64,000 nucleotides of DNA from NCBI GenBank assembly GCA_012932295.1, contig JAAONU010000010.1, positions 26,178,987-26,242,986 on the forward strand, written 5' to 3'. A model generated the notes under the pieces. The model saw only the letters and a program-made list of their open reading frames with translations, was not told where the DNA came from and ran no database searches. How positions within the stretch are numbered: the first letter of the stretch is position 1; each line of letters begins with the position of its first letter. A program made the translations under genes and the position numbers. Shown here piece by piece: positions 58,401 through 64,000 of this stretch. This stretch comes from Cyclina sinensis (Eukaryota > Mollusca > Bivalvia > Venerida > Veneridae).

Positions 58401-61100
58401 TTTCTGTATATAAAAAGTTTTGAATCATTATTGTCAAATATAAGATTGGTCTCTTCGCTAAAACCTTTCGAAGTTGCATGACTATAAGGTTTTTATTTAT
58501 GTCCTGTTTCCAGAGTCAGAACCCAATCTTTGTGATATCAGAAACAAAACAAAATGTGATCTAATTTCCACAACATGTGGCGTACACGATGGAAGTTACA
58601 ACTGCACATGTAAAGCTGGATTTCCCTCACGGATTGATGCCTATCTATGTAAAGGTAATAGCTGTATTCCAATTTCCTCAGATTAAAGCATGTAATATGT
58701 TCATGAAAGAAATAATTAAAATAGAGAAAAAAAATAATATTTTAAACTTGTAAGTGAGTTTTAACTTGTTGTTATTTATTATGTTACATACATCTATTAT
58801 AATGTTTGGTGTAACATAATATTTATCACCATCTAAAATGCATCTATAATGTTTGATGTAACATAATATTTATCACCACCTAAAATGCATCTATAATGTT
58901 TGATGTAACATAATATTTATCACCACCTAACAAGCATCTATAATGTTTCGTGTAACATAATATTTTTGACCATCTAACAAGCAACTATAATGTTTGGTGT
59001 AACATAATATTTATCACCATCTAACATGCATATATACTGTTTGGTGTTACAAAATATTTATCACTATCTAACATGCATCTATAATGTTTGATGTAACAAA
59101 ATATTTATCACTATCTAACATGCATCTATAATGTTTGGTGTAACATAATATTTATCACCATCTAACATGCATCTATAATGTTTGGTGTAACATAATATTT
59201 ATCACCATCTAACTTGCATCTATAATGTTTGGTGTAACATAATATTTATCACCATCTAACATGCATCTATAATGTTTGGTGTAACATAATATTTATCACT
59301 ATCTAACATGCATCTATAATGTTTGGTGTAACATAATATTTATCACCATCTAACATGCATCTATAATGTTTGGTGTAACATAATATTTATCACCATCTAA
59401 CATGCATCTATAATGTTTGGTGTAACATAATATTTATCACCATCTAACATGCATCTATAATGTTTGGTGTAACATAATATTTATCACCATCTAACATGCA
59501 TCTATAATGTTTGGTGTAACATAATATTTATCACCATCTAACATGCATCTATAATGTTTGGTGTAACATATTTTATCACCATCTACTTAGTTTTATTATT
59601 GTTACATATATATAGAATGTATAACGTAACCATATTATCATCATGTTACATAAATCTAAATTGTGTGATGTAACATGATATGTATTATAATGTAACATAC
59701 TTTCAGAATGTGATATAGCTTGCAAAAGAGGATCTATTGGGTTGAAGAATGAATTCTTTTTATTTCAGTTTTATATAAGTTTGTGTTTTTTTTTATTTTA
59801 GACAAAGACGAATGTGAAACTGGCGCGATTTGTTCAAATGGCGGGACATGTATAAATTTACCTGGAAACTGGACATGTGGATGTCCGCCTGGATATGATA
59901 TTAGCTACAGAAACAAGTCCTATATTGATTGTAAAGGTGATTCAATACCAGAAACTAAATAATTCAATGTCAACATGTCTCAAGTGGAAGGGAAGGGGGG
60001 CAGATTAAATTTTGAAAAATGAGTTTGCTGCCCTGTGTTATTTTAAATGAGTCGGATTTTTAAGCCATCAAAAATAGCAAGTGACGTGGCAAAAATCAAA
60101 TAAATAAATAACAAAGCTTTGTTCTTAATTCAATCTGTTCAGAAATGCCATTTCATATATAATACACCTAAATAACTTATTCCTATTGCTCTCATTCGCT
60201 AAGTTCATTTAGTCCATGAGCTGGACTGTTTATACGGAGAGGATGCGAGTTCAATCCTCCGCAATTCCCCTAGCATTACTAATCACCCTTCTGACAATTT
60301 CGGACTGAGCATGGAAAAGATCCTTTCTGTGCCTTGTACTATCCCCCATAACATAAAATAACTAATCTCTGCAGGGGACGTCGGTCATATGGGCAACCGA
60401 TACCAACAGTAAATAAATTGAAATAGATATATTCTAGATTAATCAGGTTGATGTTATATATCTATAATTTCAAGACGTGGATGAGTGTAAGAAGCATGGT
60501 ACGTATGCTTGTGAGGGCAACAACAACTCTGCAAACTGCACTAACCTACCCGGAAGTTGGAGGTGTGACTGCGCTGCCGGATACAGAGCACATAATATTA
60601 CAGACACTGCTCGAACATGCAAAGGTATTCATTGCGTTTAAGATATGTAAAAAAAAAACAATATCTATAAAATGACTGACAGAAGAAATAAGAGTTCCAT
60701 TTGAAAAATTATTGCAAATATTTCTTGACTTACTGTCAAAGATAATTATAAAGTAAAGTTACTTTCCTACATTTTCTTGAATTTATTATTTTCTTGACTT
60801 TTCAAGAACGAGAAAACTACTAAGTTTATCCTTTGTATTCAAACAATCTTTAAAACTGCCATTATTTTGGTATTGTTATCAACCATTTCATTATTTGTTT
60901 CATCGTTAATAAAATGTTACACCTTTTTTCTATAAAAAAATTCACTTCTTAATTTCAAGATATCGATGAATGTAATGATAAACATCACGTCTGTCAAGAT
61001 GGAAGTTGCATCAATACAGATGGTAGTTGGTATTGCCAATGTCCTAAAGGGTTTACAAATTTCACAGATGGAAACAACACATCTCATGTCATTTGTAATG
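22315..61100 (+). CDS. Gene 2: Muc4-like AMOP-vWD-EGF-SEA extracellular protein (5' 28 exons)
   Basis: Join 22315-22411, 23124-23322, 24346-24521, 25093-25183, 26170-26251, 26563-26775, 27136-27313, 29258-29560, 34589-34756, 35338-35514, 38614-38817, 42423-42554, 43285-43416, 43724-43839, 44168-44241, 44706-44929, 50732-50875, 51504-51641, 52268-52405, 52848-52982, 53483-53644, 55953-56041, 56605-56708, 57960-58126, 58514-58654, 59802-59936, 60475-60624, 60960-61100. All GT/AG and phase-consistent: 4210 nt, about 1403 residues, still open. Residues: signal 1-31, AMOP 33-157, vWD 158-345, Muc4-type linker 346-561, EGF-like 562-629, EGF 630-717, SEA-like 718-855, EGF 856-1094, SEA-like 1095-1214, EGF 1215-1403. 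AMOP followed directly by vWD is the core of Muc4, SUSD2 and cnidarian mucin-like matrix proteins; here no NIDO domain precedes it. Expected at the cell surface or in mucus/matrix, heavily N-glycosylated. The missing 3' end probably encodes a ZP module as in gene 1. Confidence 0.85.
23068..23116. repeat. (GATC/GATT)n microsatellite
   Basis: 'gatcgatcgatcgattgatt' and related words lie just upstream of the exon 2 acceptor. Confidence 0.75.
23124..23322 (+). CDS. Gene 2 exon 2: AMOP domain, first half
   Basis: A 199-bp exon, phase 1 in and phase 2 out. Motifs: '[13 protein letters not shown]', then '[13 protein letters not shown]' (the C-P-C hallmark of AMOP), then '[17 protein letters not shown]'. 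The C-C-Y ending is the other AMOP signature. The minus-strand frame across it is a shadow. Confidence 0.85.
24346..24521 (+). CDS. Gene 2 exon 3: AMOP domain, second half
   Basis: A 176-bp exon, phase 2 in and phase 1 out. The junction codon AG|C continues exon 2 as C-C-Y-S-P-D-G. '[16 protein letters not shown]' and '[19 protein letters not shown]' match the G-G and second C-C of AMOP, followed by the terminal cysteine and proline-rich edge. Confidence 0.85.
24840..24900 (+). repeat. Possible tRNA-derived SINE fragment
   Basis: A B-box-like 'aagttcgaaatctc' in a tRNA-like context; no A-box was found. Intron of gene 2. Confidence 0.25.
25093..25183 (+). CDS. Gene 2 exon 4: start of vWD domain
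   Basis: '[18 protein letters not shown]' followed by 'LGEYVFLKT' is the canonical beginning of a von Willebrand type D domain (G-D-P-x-I-x-T-x-D ... F-N-G). The usual His after G-D-P is Ser. 91 bp, phase 1 in and phase 2 out. Confidence 0.9.
25216..25302. repeat. 22-bp tandem repeat, four copies
   Basis: Four copies of 'ttgtcgaccataaattcgat' with small changes, in the intron after exon 4. Confidence 0.85.
26170..26251 (+). CDS. Gene 2 exon 5: vWD domain
   Basis: An 82-bp exon, phase 2 in and phase 0 out: '[18 protein letters not shown]', then 'MFEAFAIF', matching the vWD segment after the first strands. Confidence 0.8.
26563..26775 (+). CDS. Gene 2 exon 6: vWD domain
   Basis: A 213-bp exon, phase 0-0, 71 codons. 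Strand-rich, with three N-x-S/T or N-R-T-like sites ('DNATSD', 'HLNRTG'), cysteines at 'LFICNS', 'RPCEMPP', 'DHCMVQ' and 'VGCGLK'. Length and context fit the central part of a vWD domain. Confidence 0.8.
27136..27313 (+). CDS. Gene 2 exon 7: end of vWD domain
   Basis: A 178-bp exon, phase 0 in and phase 1 out. '[18 protein letters not shown]' corresponds to the vWD G-L-(L/C)-G motif that precedes the last strands. The exon's last bases and downstream intron are duplicated at 28468. Confidence 0.85.
27290..29070 (+). repeat. Tandem duplication of exon 7 end plus intron, flanking an array
   Basis: 27290-27925 and 28468-29065 are collinear and similar: 'attttatgcata-ggtgaatc', then 'gtaagtaatc', later 'gggcatttcat' and 'ctgtccttct'. 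The second copy retains the last ~28 bases of the exon with its donor but no acceptor, so it is a pseudo-exon fragment. The 33-bp array lies exactly between the copies. Confidence 0.8.
27936..28470. repeat. 33-bp minisatellite
   Basis: About 16 copies of a unit like 'catcgcaggtctacatagac' plus 'aacatattacaat'. The 33-base unit, a multiple of three, keeps both strands open, so the 110-120-codon frames here are artefacts. Confidence 0.9.
29258..29560 (+). CDS. Gene 2 exon 8: Muc4-like post-vWD region
   Basis: A 303-bp exon, phase 1-1. It starts with the split Trp codon giving W-S-L-K-N and contains '[18 protein letters not shown]' and '[17 protein letters not shown]'. The two-cysteine pattern and N-glycosylation sites resemble the segment following vWD in Muc4. 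No named domain was recognised. Confidence 0.8.
29735..34445. repeat. 62-bp minisatellite, about 76 copies, CpG-rich
   Basis: A 4.7-kb array of a 62-bp unit containing 'tagcacatacacgcgtgcgc', 'cccacacttacgtaccca' and 'tacatacgcacgcataactg'. Period checked at 29806 and 29868. Units are highly similar across the array and contain about eight CpGs each, in contrast to the CpG-poor surroundings. Alternating purine-pyrimidine runs such as 'acacgcgtgcgcgc' could adopt Z-form. It lies between exons 8 and 9; Cys/Val-rich frames in it are artefacts. Confidence 0.95.
34589..34756 (+). CDS. Gene 2 exon 9: Muc4-like linker
   Basis: A 168-bp exon, phase 1-1: '[18 protein letters not shown]' and '[18 protein letters not shown]', an immunoglobulin/cadherin-like strand pattern seen after vWD in Muc4-type proteins. 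Confidence 0.8.
35338..35514 (+). CDS. Gene 2 exon 10: Muc4-like linker
   Basis: A 177-bp exon, phase 1-1: '[18 protein letters not shown]', then '[16 protein letters not shown]', completing the strand-rich module and ending with C-x-C-x5-C before the EGF region. Confidence 0.8.
35915..36690. repeat. 43-bp minisatellite
   Basis: About 13 or more copies of 'gaagatattatcgtaagaca' followed by 'gatattaccgttagataaga', degenerating to the right, ending about 50 bp before the MITE-like element. Confidence 0.9.
36742..37313. mobile_element. MITE-like non-autonomous DNA transposon, 572 bp
   Basis: Terminal inverted repeats start GAGTG and run about 26 bp: left 'gaccaacgcccggcgta', right reverse complement 'gaccaatgctcggcgta'. 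TA occurs immediately outside both ends (36740-36741, 37314-37315), fitting a TA duplication. Further inverted copies of the 'accaacgctcggcgta' word sit inside (36769-36784 and 37088-37103). No transposase frame. Confidence 0.75.
37703..37720 (+). repeat. Homopolymer run of 18 G
   Basis: An uninterrupted G run in the intron between exons 10 and 11; the length may be affected by sequencing. Confidence 0.8.
38405..38545. repeat. A-rich simple sequence
   Basis: Almost pure A with scattered C/G just upstream of exon 11. Frames in it are artefacts. Confidence 0.7.
38614..38817 (+). CDS. Gene 2 exon 11: EGF-like cysteine-rich module
   Basis: A 204-bp exon, phase 1-1. '[14 protein letters not shown]' is a classical EGF ending. 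It is followed by a cysteine-rich stretch (C-x4-C-x4-C, then 'WPCAPCPKG') ending in T-C-Q, a non-calcium EGF variant as found after the vWD region in Muc4-like proteins. Confidence 0.85.
39081..40070 (+). CDS. LINE ORF1 protein, apparently intact
   Basis: 329 codons. A Ser/Asn-rich N-terminal part is followed by a helical stretch, then the L1-transposase-like RNA-binding core: '[15 protein letters not shown]', 'IERAHRLGG', '[13 protein letters not shown]' and '[17 protein letters not shown]'. ORF1 proteins coat the element RNA. It is uninterrupted, unlike the rest of the element. A separate Ser/Thr-rich frame at 40067-40453 is probably the degraded ORF1/ORF2 connection. Confidence 0.8.
   Translation: MRAKYISANDMTEVSDYNSDSENSQINEYAVNTQNRFQDGGQWSRVSRAQKRPRVSSGSISNTQFSQLSTSDKLLNMFDSINRNTSILNSIKNKQDQSLSDIKYLSENVMKNNSRQTTMEKCIENQARKLKMLAYKTPDLEARSRRNNLVFWGITERFKKDCKSLIYGFLETELGIKQMMDIERAHRLGGTRNDQGEQRQPIIVRFLNYYDTEIILQSAYKLRGTSFGIDRDYPREIAEARKRLFQSTEASNAREDRLNVQIRYPARLFIKDKLVKDCFPDWFTLLKESRVEGFEIEKTGNCTMYSKDTKIDMSVQNSVFISPAEEHPP
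40455..41950 (+). pseudogene. LINE ORF2 remnants: endonuclease and C-terminal knuckle
   Basis: Endonuclease pieces: '[12 protein letters not shown]' near 40500, '[15 protein letters not shown]' (40618 on), '[14 protein letters not shown]' at about 40870-40908, and '[12 protein letters not shown]' near 41220. The frame is broken by a stop after 40908 and shifts. From 41612 the reading becomes '[20 protein letters not shown]', the C-terminal cysteine/histidine region, with the reverse transcriptase missing between. Confidence 0.8.
42423..42554 (+). CDS. Gene 2 exon 12: calcium-binding EGF module
   Basis: A 132-bp exon, phase 1-1, D-L-D-E-C start, '[17 protein letters not shown]', six cysteines. 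Acceptor AG at 42421-42422. Confidence 0.9.
42980..43150. repeat. Short imperfect repeats in an intron
   Basis: 'aggcgggtcttctgtgtctt' type words occur three to four times around 43045-43150. Confidence 0.6.
43285..43416 (+). CDS. Gene 2 exon 13: calcium-binding EGF module
   Basis: A 132-bp exon, phase 1-1, D-D-D-E-C start, '[17 protein letters not shown]', six cysteines. Confidence 0.9.
43724..43839 (+). CDS. Gene 2 exon 14: first SEA-like module, part 1
   Basis: A 116-bp exon, phase 1 in and phase 0 out: '[18 protein letters not shown]' and a Lys-rich end before the donor. It corresponds to gene 1 exon 9142-9230. Confidence 0.75.
44168..44241 (+). CDS. Gene 2 exon 15: first SEA-like module, part 2
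   Basis: A 74-bp exon, phase 0 in and phase 2 out: '[16 protein letters not shown]'. The polypyrimidine tract and phases agree with its neighbours; the size is small, so it is the least certain exon of this gene. Confidence 0.65.
44706..44929 (+). CDS. Gene 2 exon 16: first SEA-like module, part 3, with RRRR site
   Basis: A 224-bp exon, phase 2 in and phase 1 out: '[12 protein letters not shown]' then '[17 protein letters not shown]', matching gene 1's 'ITADYIVHC'. The four arginines (44713-44724, about residues 784-787) fall in the loop where SEA domains are normally cleaved. The rest is helical with N-x-S/T sites. Confidence 0.75.
45000..45250. repeat. 17-bp minisatellite
   Basis: About 14 degenerate copies of 'aacttttagctaggta' in the intron after exon 16. 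Confidence 0.85.
46500..46935 (+). repeat. 41-bp splice-acceptor minisatellite, left part
   Basis: About 11 copies of a unit containing 'ttttcactttaag' and 'ctgatgagcgaggaatgt', increasingly degenerate to the left. It is the same array as 50190-50731, split by a LINE. Confidence 0.9.
47031..48355 (+). pseudogene. LINE ORF1 with one frameshift
   Basis: The first frame runs to '[11 protein letters not shown]' at about 47515, where the reading shifts into the frame of '[17 protein letters not shown]'. One base appears to be missing at the 'gattttggtgg' word. The rest is a normal ORF1 core ('ISRAHRLGR', '[14 protein letters not shown]', '[16 protein letters not shown]') and an Arg/Ser-rich C-terminal tail, probably nucleic-acid-binding. 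Confidence 0.8.
48395..49210 (+). pseudogene. LINE ORF2 endonuclease remnant
   Basis: '[18 protein letters not shown]', '[15 protein letters not shown]', '[18 protein letters not shown]' and '[14 protein letters not shown]' mark an endonuclease domain. In-frame stops occur near 48531 and 48965, and nothing after 49210 resembles the reverse transcriptase. Confidence 0.75.
50190..50731 (+). repeat. 41-bp splice-acceptor minisatellite, right part
   Basis: About 13 units of 41 bp immediately upstream of exon 17. Each carries a T-rich tract, '(c)actttaag' and a copy of the first ~18 bases of exon 17 ('ctgatgagcgaggaatgt'). The last unit is the real acceptor (AG at 50730-50731). Confidence 0.95.
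50732..50875 (+). CDS. Gene 2 exon 17: EGF module
   Basis: A 144-bp exon, phase 1-1: S-D-E-R-G-I-C start, then '[15 protein letters not shown]' and a final cysteine. C-C-C is unusual for an EGF. The start coincides with the repeated word of the array. Confidence 0.85.
51504..51641 (+). CDS. Gene 2 exon 18: calcium-binding EGF module
   Basis: A 138-bp exon, phase 1-1, D-I-D-E-C start, '[15 protein letters not shown]'. Paralogue of gene 1 exon 11913-12050. Confidence 0.9.
52268..52405 (+). CDS. Gene 2 exon 19: calcium-binding EGF module
   Basis: A 138-bp exon, phase 1-1, D-I-N-E-C start, '[15 protein letters not shown]'. Paralogue of gene 1 exon 12790-12924. Confidence 0.9.
52848..52982 (+). 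CDS. Gene 2 exon 20: calcium-binding EGF module
   Basis: A 135-bp exon, phase 1-1, D-I-D-E-C start, '[16 protein letters not shown]'. Paralogue of gene 1 exon 13407-13541. Confidence 0.9.
53150..53350. repeat. Minisatellite of about 22-25 bp
   Basis: About eight copies of 'gacatttcatattacccgtt' with spacing variation. Confidence 0.8.
53483..53644 (+). CDS. Gene 2 exon 21: calcium-binding EGF module
   Basis: A 162-bp exon, phase 1-1, E-I-N-E-C start, long C1-C2 loop with 'NNSTTEQRC', then '[16 protein letters not shown]' and a long C5-C6 loop. No counterpart in gene 1. Confidence 0.9.
53750..54530. repeat. Tandem repeat of about 143 bp
   Basis: Five to six copies, each with 'gtccggctttcacaggtcaa', 'gacgaaacttcacaggagtg' and 'gttccgcttcgctgc'; starts near 53754, 53897, 54036, 54236, 54377 and a partial copy at 54523. 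The LINE endonuclease fragment follows at once. Confidence 0.85.
54535..55110 (+). pseudogene. LINE endonuclease fragment
   Basis: '[17 protein letters not shown]', '[14 protein letters not shown]', then after frame breaks '[11 protein letters not shown]' and '[17 protein letters not shown]' follow endonuclease motifs of a non-LTR retrotransposon. No RT or 3' end is recognised in 55110-55950, where I see no other feature. Confidence 0.7.
55953..56041 (+). CDS. Gene 2 exon 22: second SEA-like module, part 1
   Basis: An 89-bp exon, phase 1 in and phase 0 out, '[18 protein letters not shown]'. Same length and start as gene 1 exon 9142-9230. Confidence 0.8.
56605..56708 (+). CDS. Gene 2 exon 23: second SEA-like module, part 2
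   Basis: A 104-bp exon, phase 0 in and phase 2 out: '[16 protein letters not shown]', then '[12 protein letters not shown]'. Confidence 0.75.
56735..56865. repeat. AT-rich short tandem repeat
   Basis: Repeats of 'ttttgtaaatatttttaaa' and variants directly after exon 23. Confidence 0.6.
57060..57355. repeat. Dispersed repeat, two units of about 145 bp
   Basis: Two units each with 'gtggtttccgac/tca', a 'cttggaccaa'-like phrase, 'gaccagtaaatgaccc', 'tttttcatgtcacca' and 'aaggtcaaggtcacaat'. The last phrase is shared with 1-520. Confidence 0.7.
57960..58126 (+). CDS. Gene 2 exon 24: second SEA-like module, part 3
   Basis: A 167-bp exon, phase 2 in and phase 1 out: '[19 protein letters not shown]', then '[16 protein letters not shown]'. 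The beta-strand-helix order matches the second half of a SEA fold; no G-S-V-V-V. Confidence 0.8.
58514..58654 (+). CDS. Gene 2 exon 25: EGF module
   Basis: A 141-bp exon, phase 1-1: '[15 protein letters not shown]', '[17 protein letters not shown]', six cysteines, no D-x-D-E-C start. Its 3' end has a fossil copy in gene 1 (13725-13760). Confidence 0.85.
58785..59610. repeat. 47-bp minisatellite
   Basis: About 17 copies of 'catctataatgtttggtgta' plus 'acataatatttatcaccatc'; the right half is nearly uniform, the left half diverged. Homologous to the gene 1 array at 13895-14130. Confidence 0.9.
59802..59936 (+). CDS. Gene 2 exon 26: calcium-binding EGF module
   Basis: A 135-bp exon, phase 1-1, D-K-D-E-C start, '[15 protein letters not shown]', six cysteines. 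Confidence 0.9.
60205..60375 (+). repeat. Possible tRNA-derived SINE
   Basis: 'gagttcaatcctccgc' resembles a B-box, and 'catgagctggactgtttat' lies about 40 bp upstream where an A-box would be. The body 'ggactgagcatggaaaagat' looks SINE-like. Not a functional tRNA by inspection. Confidence 0.35.
60475..60624 (+). CDS. Gene 2 exon 27: calcium-binding EGF module
   Basis: A 150-bp exon, phase 1-1, D-V-D-E-C start, '[17 protein letters not shown]', six cysteines. Confidence 0.9.
60960..61100 (+). CDS. Gene 2 exon 28: calcium-binding EGF module (last visible)
   Basis: A 141-bp exon, phase 1-1, D-I-D-E-C start, '[17 protein letters not shown]', six cysteines. Donor GT at 61101. The gene is expected to continue beyond the window. 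Confidence 0.9.
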
Positions 61101-61129
61101 GTTTGTGAAAGTTTTGTTATATTCCATTA

Positions 61130-64000
61130 TGTTCTATGTTTTTCTTTTATATTCTGCACGGCTCTGATCTGTATTTCCCATGACTGTTGTTCTTTTTTAT
61201 TCTGCACTGCTCTGATATGTATTTCCCACGCTGTTGTTCTTTTATATTCTGCACGTCTTTGATCTGTATTTCCCATGGCTGTTGTTTTTTTATATTCTGC
61301 ACTGCTCTGATCTGTATTTCCCATTGCTCTTGTTCTTTTATATTCTGCACGCCTCTGATCTGTATTTCACATTGCTGTTGTTCTTTTTATAAACTGCAAA
61401 GCTCTGATCTGTTTTTTCCCATGGCTGTTGTTTTCTTATATTCTGCACTGCTCTGATCTGTATTTCCCATGGCTGTTGTTCTTTTATATTCTGCACTTCC
61501 CCGATCTGTATTTCCCATGAGTGTTGTTCTTTTATATTCTGCACTGCTCTTTTCTGTAGTTCCCCCTTTTTTATATATTCTGCACGGCTCTGATCTTTAT
61601 ATCCCATGACTGTTGTTCTTTTATATTCTGCATGGCTCTGATCTGTATTTCCCATGACTTTTGTTATTTTATATTCTGCACGCCTCTGATCTGTATTTTA
61701 CATTGCTGTTGTTCTTTTTATAAACTGCAAAGCTCTGATCTGTTTTTTCCCATGGCTGTTGTTTTCTTATATTCTGCACTGCTCTGATCTGTATTTCCCA
61801 TTGCTCTTGTTCTTTTATATTCTGCACGGCTCTGATCTGTATTTCCCATGACTGTTGTTCTTTTATATTCTGCACTTCCCCGATCTGTATTTCCCATGAT
61901 TGTTGTTCTTTTATATTCTGCACTTCCCCGATCTGTATTTCCCATGACTGTTGTTCTTTTATATTCTGCACGGTTCTGATCTGTATTTCCCATTGCTCTT
62001 GTTCTTTTATATTCTGCACTGCTCTGATCTGTATTTCCCATGACTGTTGTTCTTTTATATTCTGCACTTCCCCGATCTGTATTTTTATGACTGTTGTTTT
62101 TTTTATATTCTGCACGGCTCTGATATGTATTTCCTATGACTGTTGTTCTTTTATATTCTGCACTTCCCCGATCTGTATTTCCCATGACTGTTGTTCTTTT
62201 ATATTCTGCACGGTTCTGATCTGTATTTCCCATTGCTCTTGTTCTTTTATATTCTGCACGGTTCTGATCTGTATTTCCCATGACTGTTGTTCTTTTATAT
62301 TCTGCACTTCCCCGATCTGTATTTTTATGACTGTTGTTTTTTTTATATTCTGCACGGCTCTGATATGTATTTCCTATGACTGTTGTTCTTTTATATTCTG
62401 CACTTCCCCGATCTGTATTTCCCATGACTGTTGTTCTTTTATATTCTGCACTGCTCTTATCTGTATTTCCCATGACTGTTGTTCTTTTATATTCTGCACT
62501 TCCCCGATCTTTATTTCCCATGACTGTTGTTCTTTTATATTCTGCACGGTTCTGATCTGTATTTCCCATGGCTGTTGTTCTTTTATATTCTGCACGGTTC
62601 TGATCTGTATTTCCCATGGCTGTTGTTCTTTTATATTCTGCACTGCTCTGATCTGTATTTCCCATTGCTCTTGTTCTTTTATATTTTGCACTTCCCCGAT
62701 CTGTATTTCCCATGACTGTTGTTCTTTTATATTCTGCACTTCCCCGATCTGTATTTCCCATGACTGTTGTTCTTTTATATTCTGCATGGCTCTGATCTGT
62801 ATTTCCCATGACTGTTGTTCTTTTATATTCTGCACTTCCCCGATCTGTATTTCCCATGACTGTTGTTCTTTTATATTCTGCACTTCCCCGATCTGTATTT
62901 CCCATGACTGTTGTTCTTTTATATTCTGCACTTCCCCGATCTGTATTTCCCATGACTGTTGTTCTTTTATATTCTGCACGGTTCTGATCTGTTTTTCCCA
63001 TGGCTGTTGTTCTTTTATATTCTGCACTTCCCCGATCTGTATTTCCCATGACTGTTGTTCTTTTATATTCTGCACTTCCCCGATCTGTATTTCCCATGAC
63101 TGTTGTTCTTTTATATTCTGCACGGTTCTGATCTGTTTTTCCCATGGCTGTTGTTCTTTTATATTCTGCACTTCCCCGATCTGTATTTCCCATGACTGTT
63201 GTTCTTTTACATTCTGCACGGCTCTGATCTGTATTTTCCATGACTGTTGTTTTTTATATTATGCACGGCTGTGATCTGTATTTCCCATGACTGTTGTTTT
63301 TTTATGTTCTGCACTGCTCTGATCTGTATTTCCCATGACTGTTGTTCTTTTATTTTCTGCACGACTTTGATCTGTATTTCCCATGACTGTTGTTTTTTAT
63401 ATTCTGCACGGCTCTGATCTGTATTTTTATGACTGTTGTTTTTTTTATATTCTGCACGGCTCTGATATGTATTTCCTATGACTGTTGTTCTTTTATATTC
63501 TGCACTGCTCTGATCTGTATTTCCAATGGCTGTTTTTTTTATATTCTGCACTGCTCTGATCTGTATTTCCAATGGCTGTTGTTTTTTTTATATTCTGCAC
63601 GGCTCTGATCTGTATTTCCCATGACTGTTGTTTTTTTATATTCTGCACGGCTCTGATATGTAGTTCCTATGACTGTTGTTCTTTTATATTCTGCACGGCT
63701 CTGATCTGTATTTTTATGACTGTTGTTCTTTTATATTCTGCACTGCTCTGATCTGTATTTTTATGACTGTTGTTCTTTTATATTCTGCACTGCTCTTATC
63801 TGTATTTCCCATGAGTGTTGTAATTTTATATTCTGCACTGCTCTGATCTGTATTTCTCATGACTGTTGTTCTTTTATATTCTTCACCGCTCTGATCTGTA
63901 TTTCCCATGACTGTTGTTCTTTTATATTCTGCACGGCTCTGATCTGTATTTCCCTGTCTGTTGTTCTTCTATAGTCTTCACTGCTCTGATCTGTATTTCC
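61130..64000. repeat. 48-bp minisatellite, about 60 copies
   Basis: The unit is 48 bp: 'ttttatattctgcac', then either 'ggctctgatctg' or 'ttccccgatctg', then 'tatttcccatgactgttgttc'. It runs to the window edge. Because 48 is a multiple of three and units are uniform, both strands stay open for hundreds of codons (507 on minus, 395 on plus). I read this as non-coding intron sequence. Confidence 0.95.

Noticed and set aside
8624..61100. A single giant gene joining gene 1 and gene 2
   Set aside because: Gene 1 ends with an in-frame stop after a complete ZP module, and gene 2 starts with a signal peptide preceded by an in-frame stop.
61718..63274. Open frames of 507 (minus) and 395 (plus) codons
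   Set aside because: They are by-products of a uniform 48-bp tandem repeat, open on both strands at once, with no domain and following a good splice donor.
61130..64000. CRISPR-like regular repeats
   Set aside because: Units are contiguous with no unique spacers, and the context is a eukaryotic intron.

Overview
The window reads as nuclear genomic DNA of an animal, most likely a bivalve mollusc. It is AT-rich, with short phase-compatible exons and GT/AG introns of 0.3-6 kb. The proteins are metazoan extracellular mosaics (AMOP, vWD, EGF, SEA-like, ZP), and the introns carry several non-LTR retrotransposons, a Tc1/mariner element and many minisatellites. The species is inferred from style only. 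There is no bacterial or viral gene organisation, no rRNA, no convincing functional tRNA and no CRISPR.

Layout. 1-1740 is repeat and simple-sequence DNA. 1786-8230 is a minus-strand, Tx1/L1-like LINE with decayed ORF1 and ORF2. 8624-15532 holds the ten 3' exons of gene 1 (+ strand), encoding EGF, SEA-like, EGF x4 and a complete two-part ZP module ending in a stop; its 5' end is not visible and probably lies left of the window. 15533-22314 is intergenic, with a 76-bp satellite-like array (18165-19660) and a 1.37-kb Tc1/mariner relic with terminal inverted repeats (20107-21476). 22315-61100 holds 28 exons of gene 2 (+ strand), about 1403 codons: signal peptide, AMOP, vWD, a Muc4-like linker, an EGF-like module, EGF x2, SEA-like, EGF x5, SEA-like, EGF x4. 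It is still open at the right edge. Its introns contain a 4.7-kb 62-bp minisatellite, a MITE-like element, two internally deleted LINEs, a LINE endonuclease fragment and other tandem arrays. 61130-64000 is a 48-bp minisatellite.

How the genes relate. Gene 1 and gene 2 are tandem paralogues on the same strand. Three consecutive EGF exons and their introns are nearly collinear between them (11708-13660 and 51299-53095). A second collinear block (about 13725-14215 and 58610-59801) sits beside the first in gene 1 but 5.5 kb further on in gene 2, and it leaves a fossil EGF exon inside a gene 1 intron. This points to recombination within the pair. The products are expected to be large secreted or surface glycoproteins of mucus, epithelium or extracellular matrix; no enzymatic role is indicated.

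Most unusual items: (1) a cluster of a perfect 16-bp palindrome, kappaB-like in sequence, whose flanking segments occur in both orientations inside one intron (10590-11495); (2) a 41-bp minisatellite made of about 24 copies of one exon's own 3' splice site, itself split by a LINE; (3) a shorter array built on a 5' splice site; (4) the fossil exon and recombination junction. All exon boundaries were read by eye from splice sites, phase continuity and domain homology; none is supported by transcripts.
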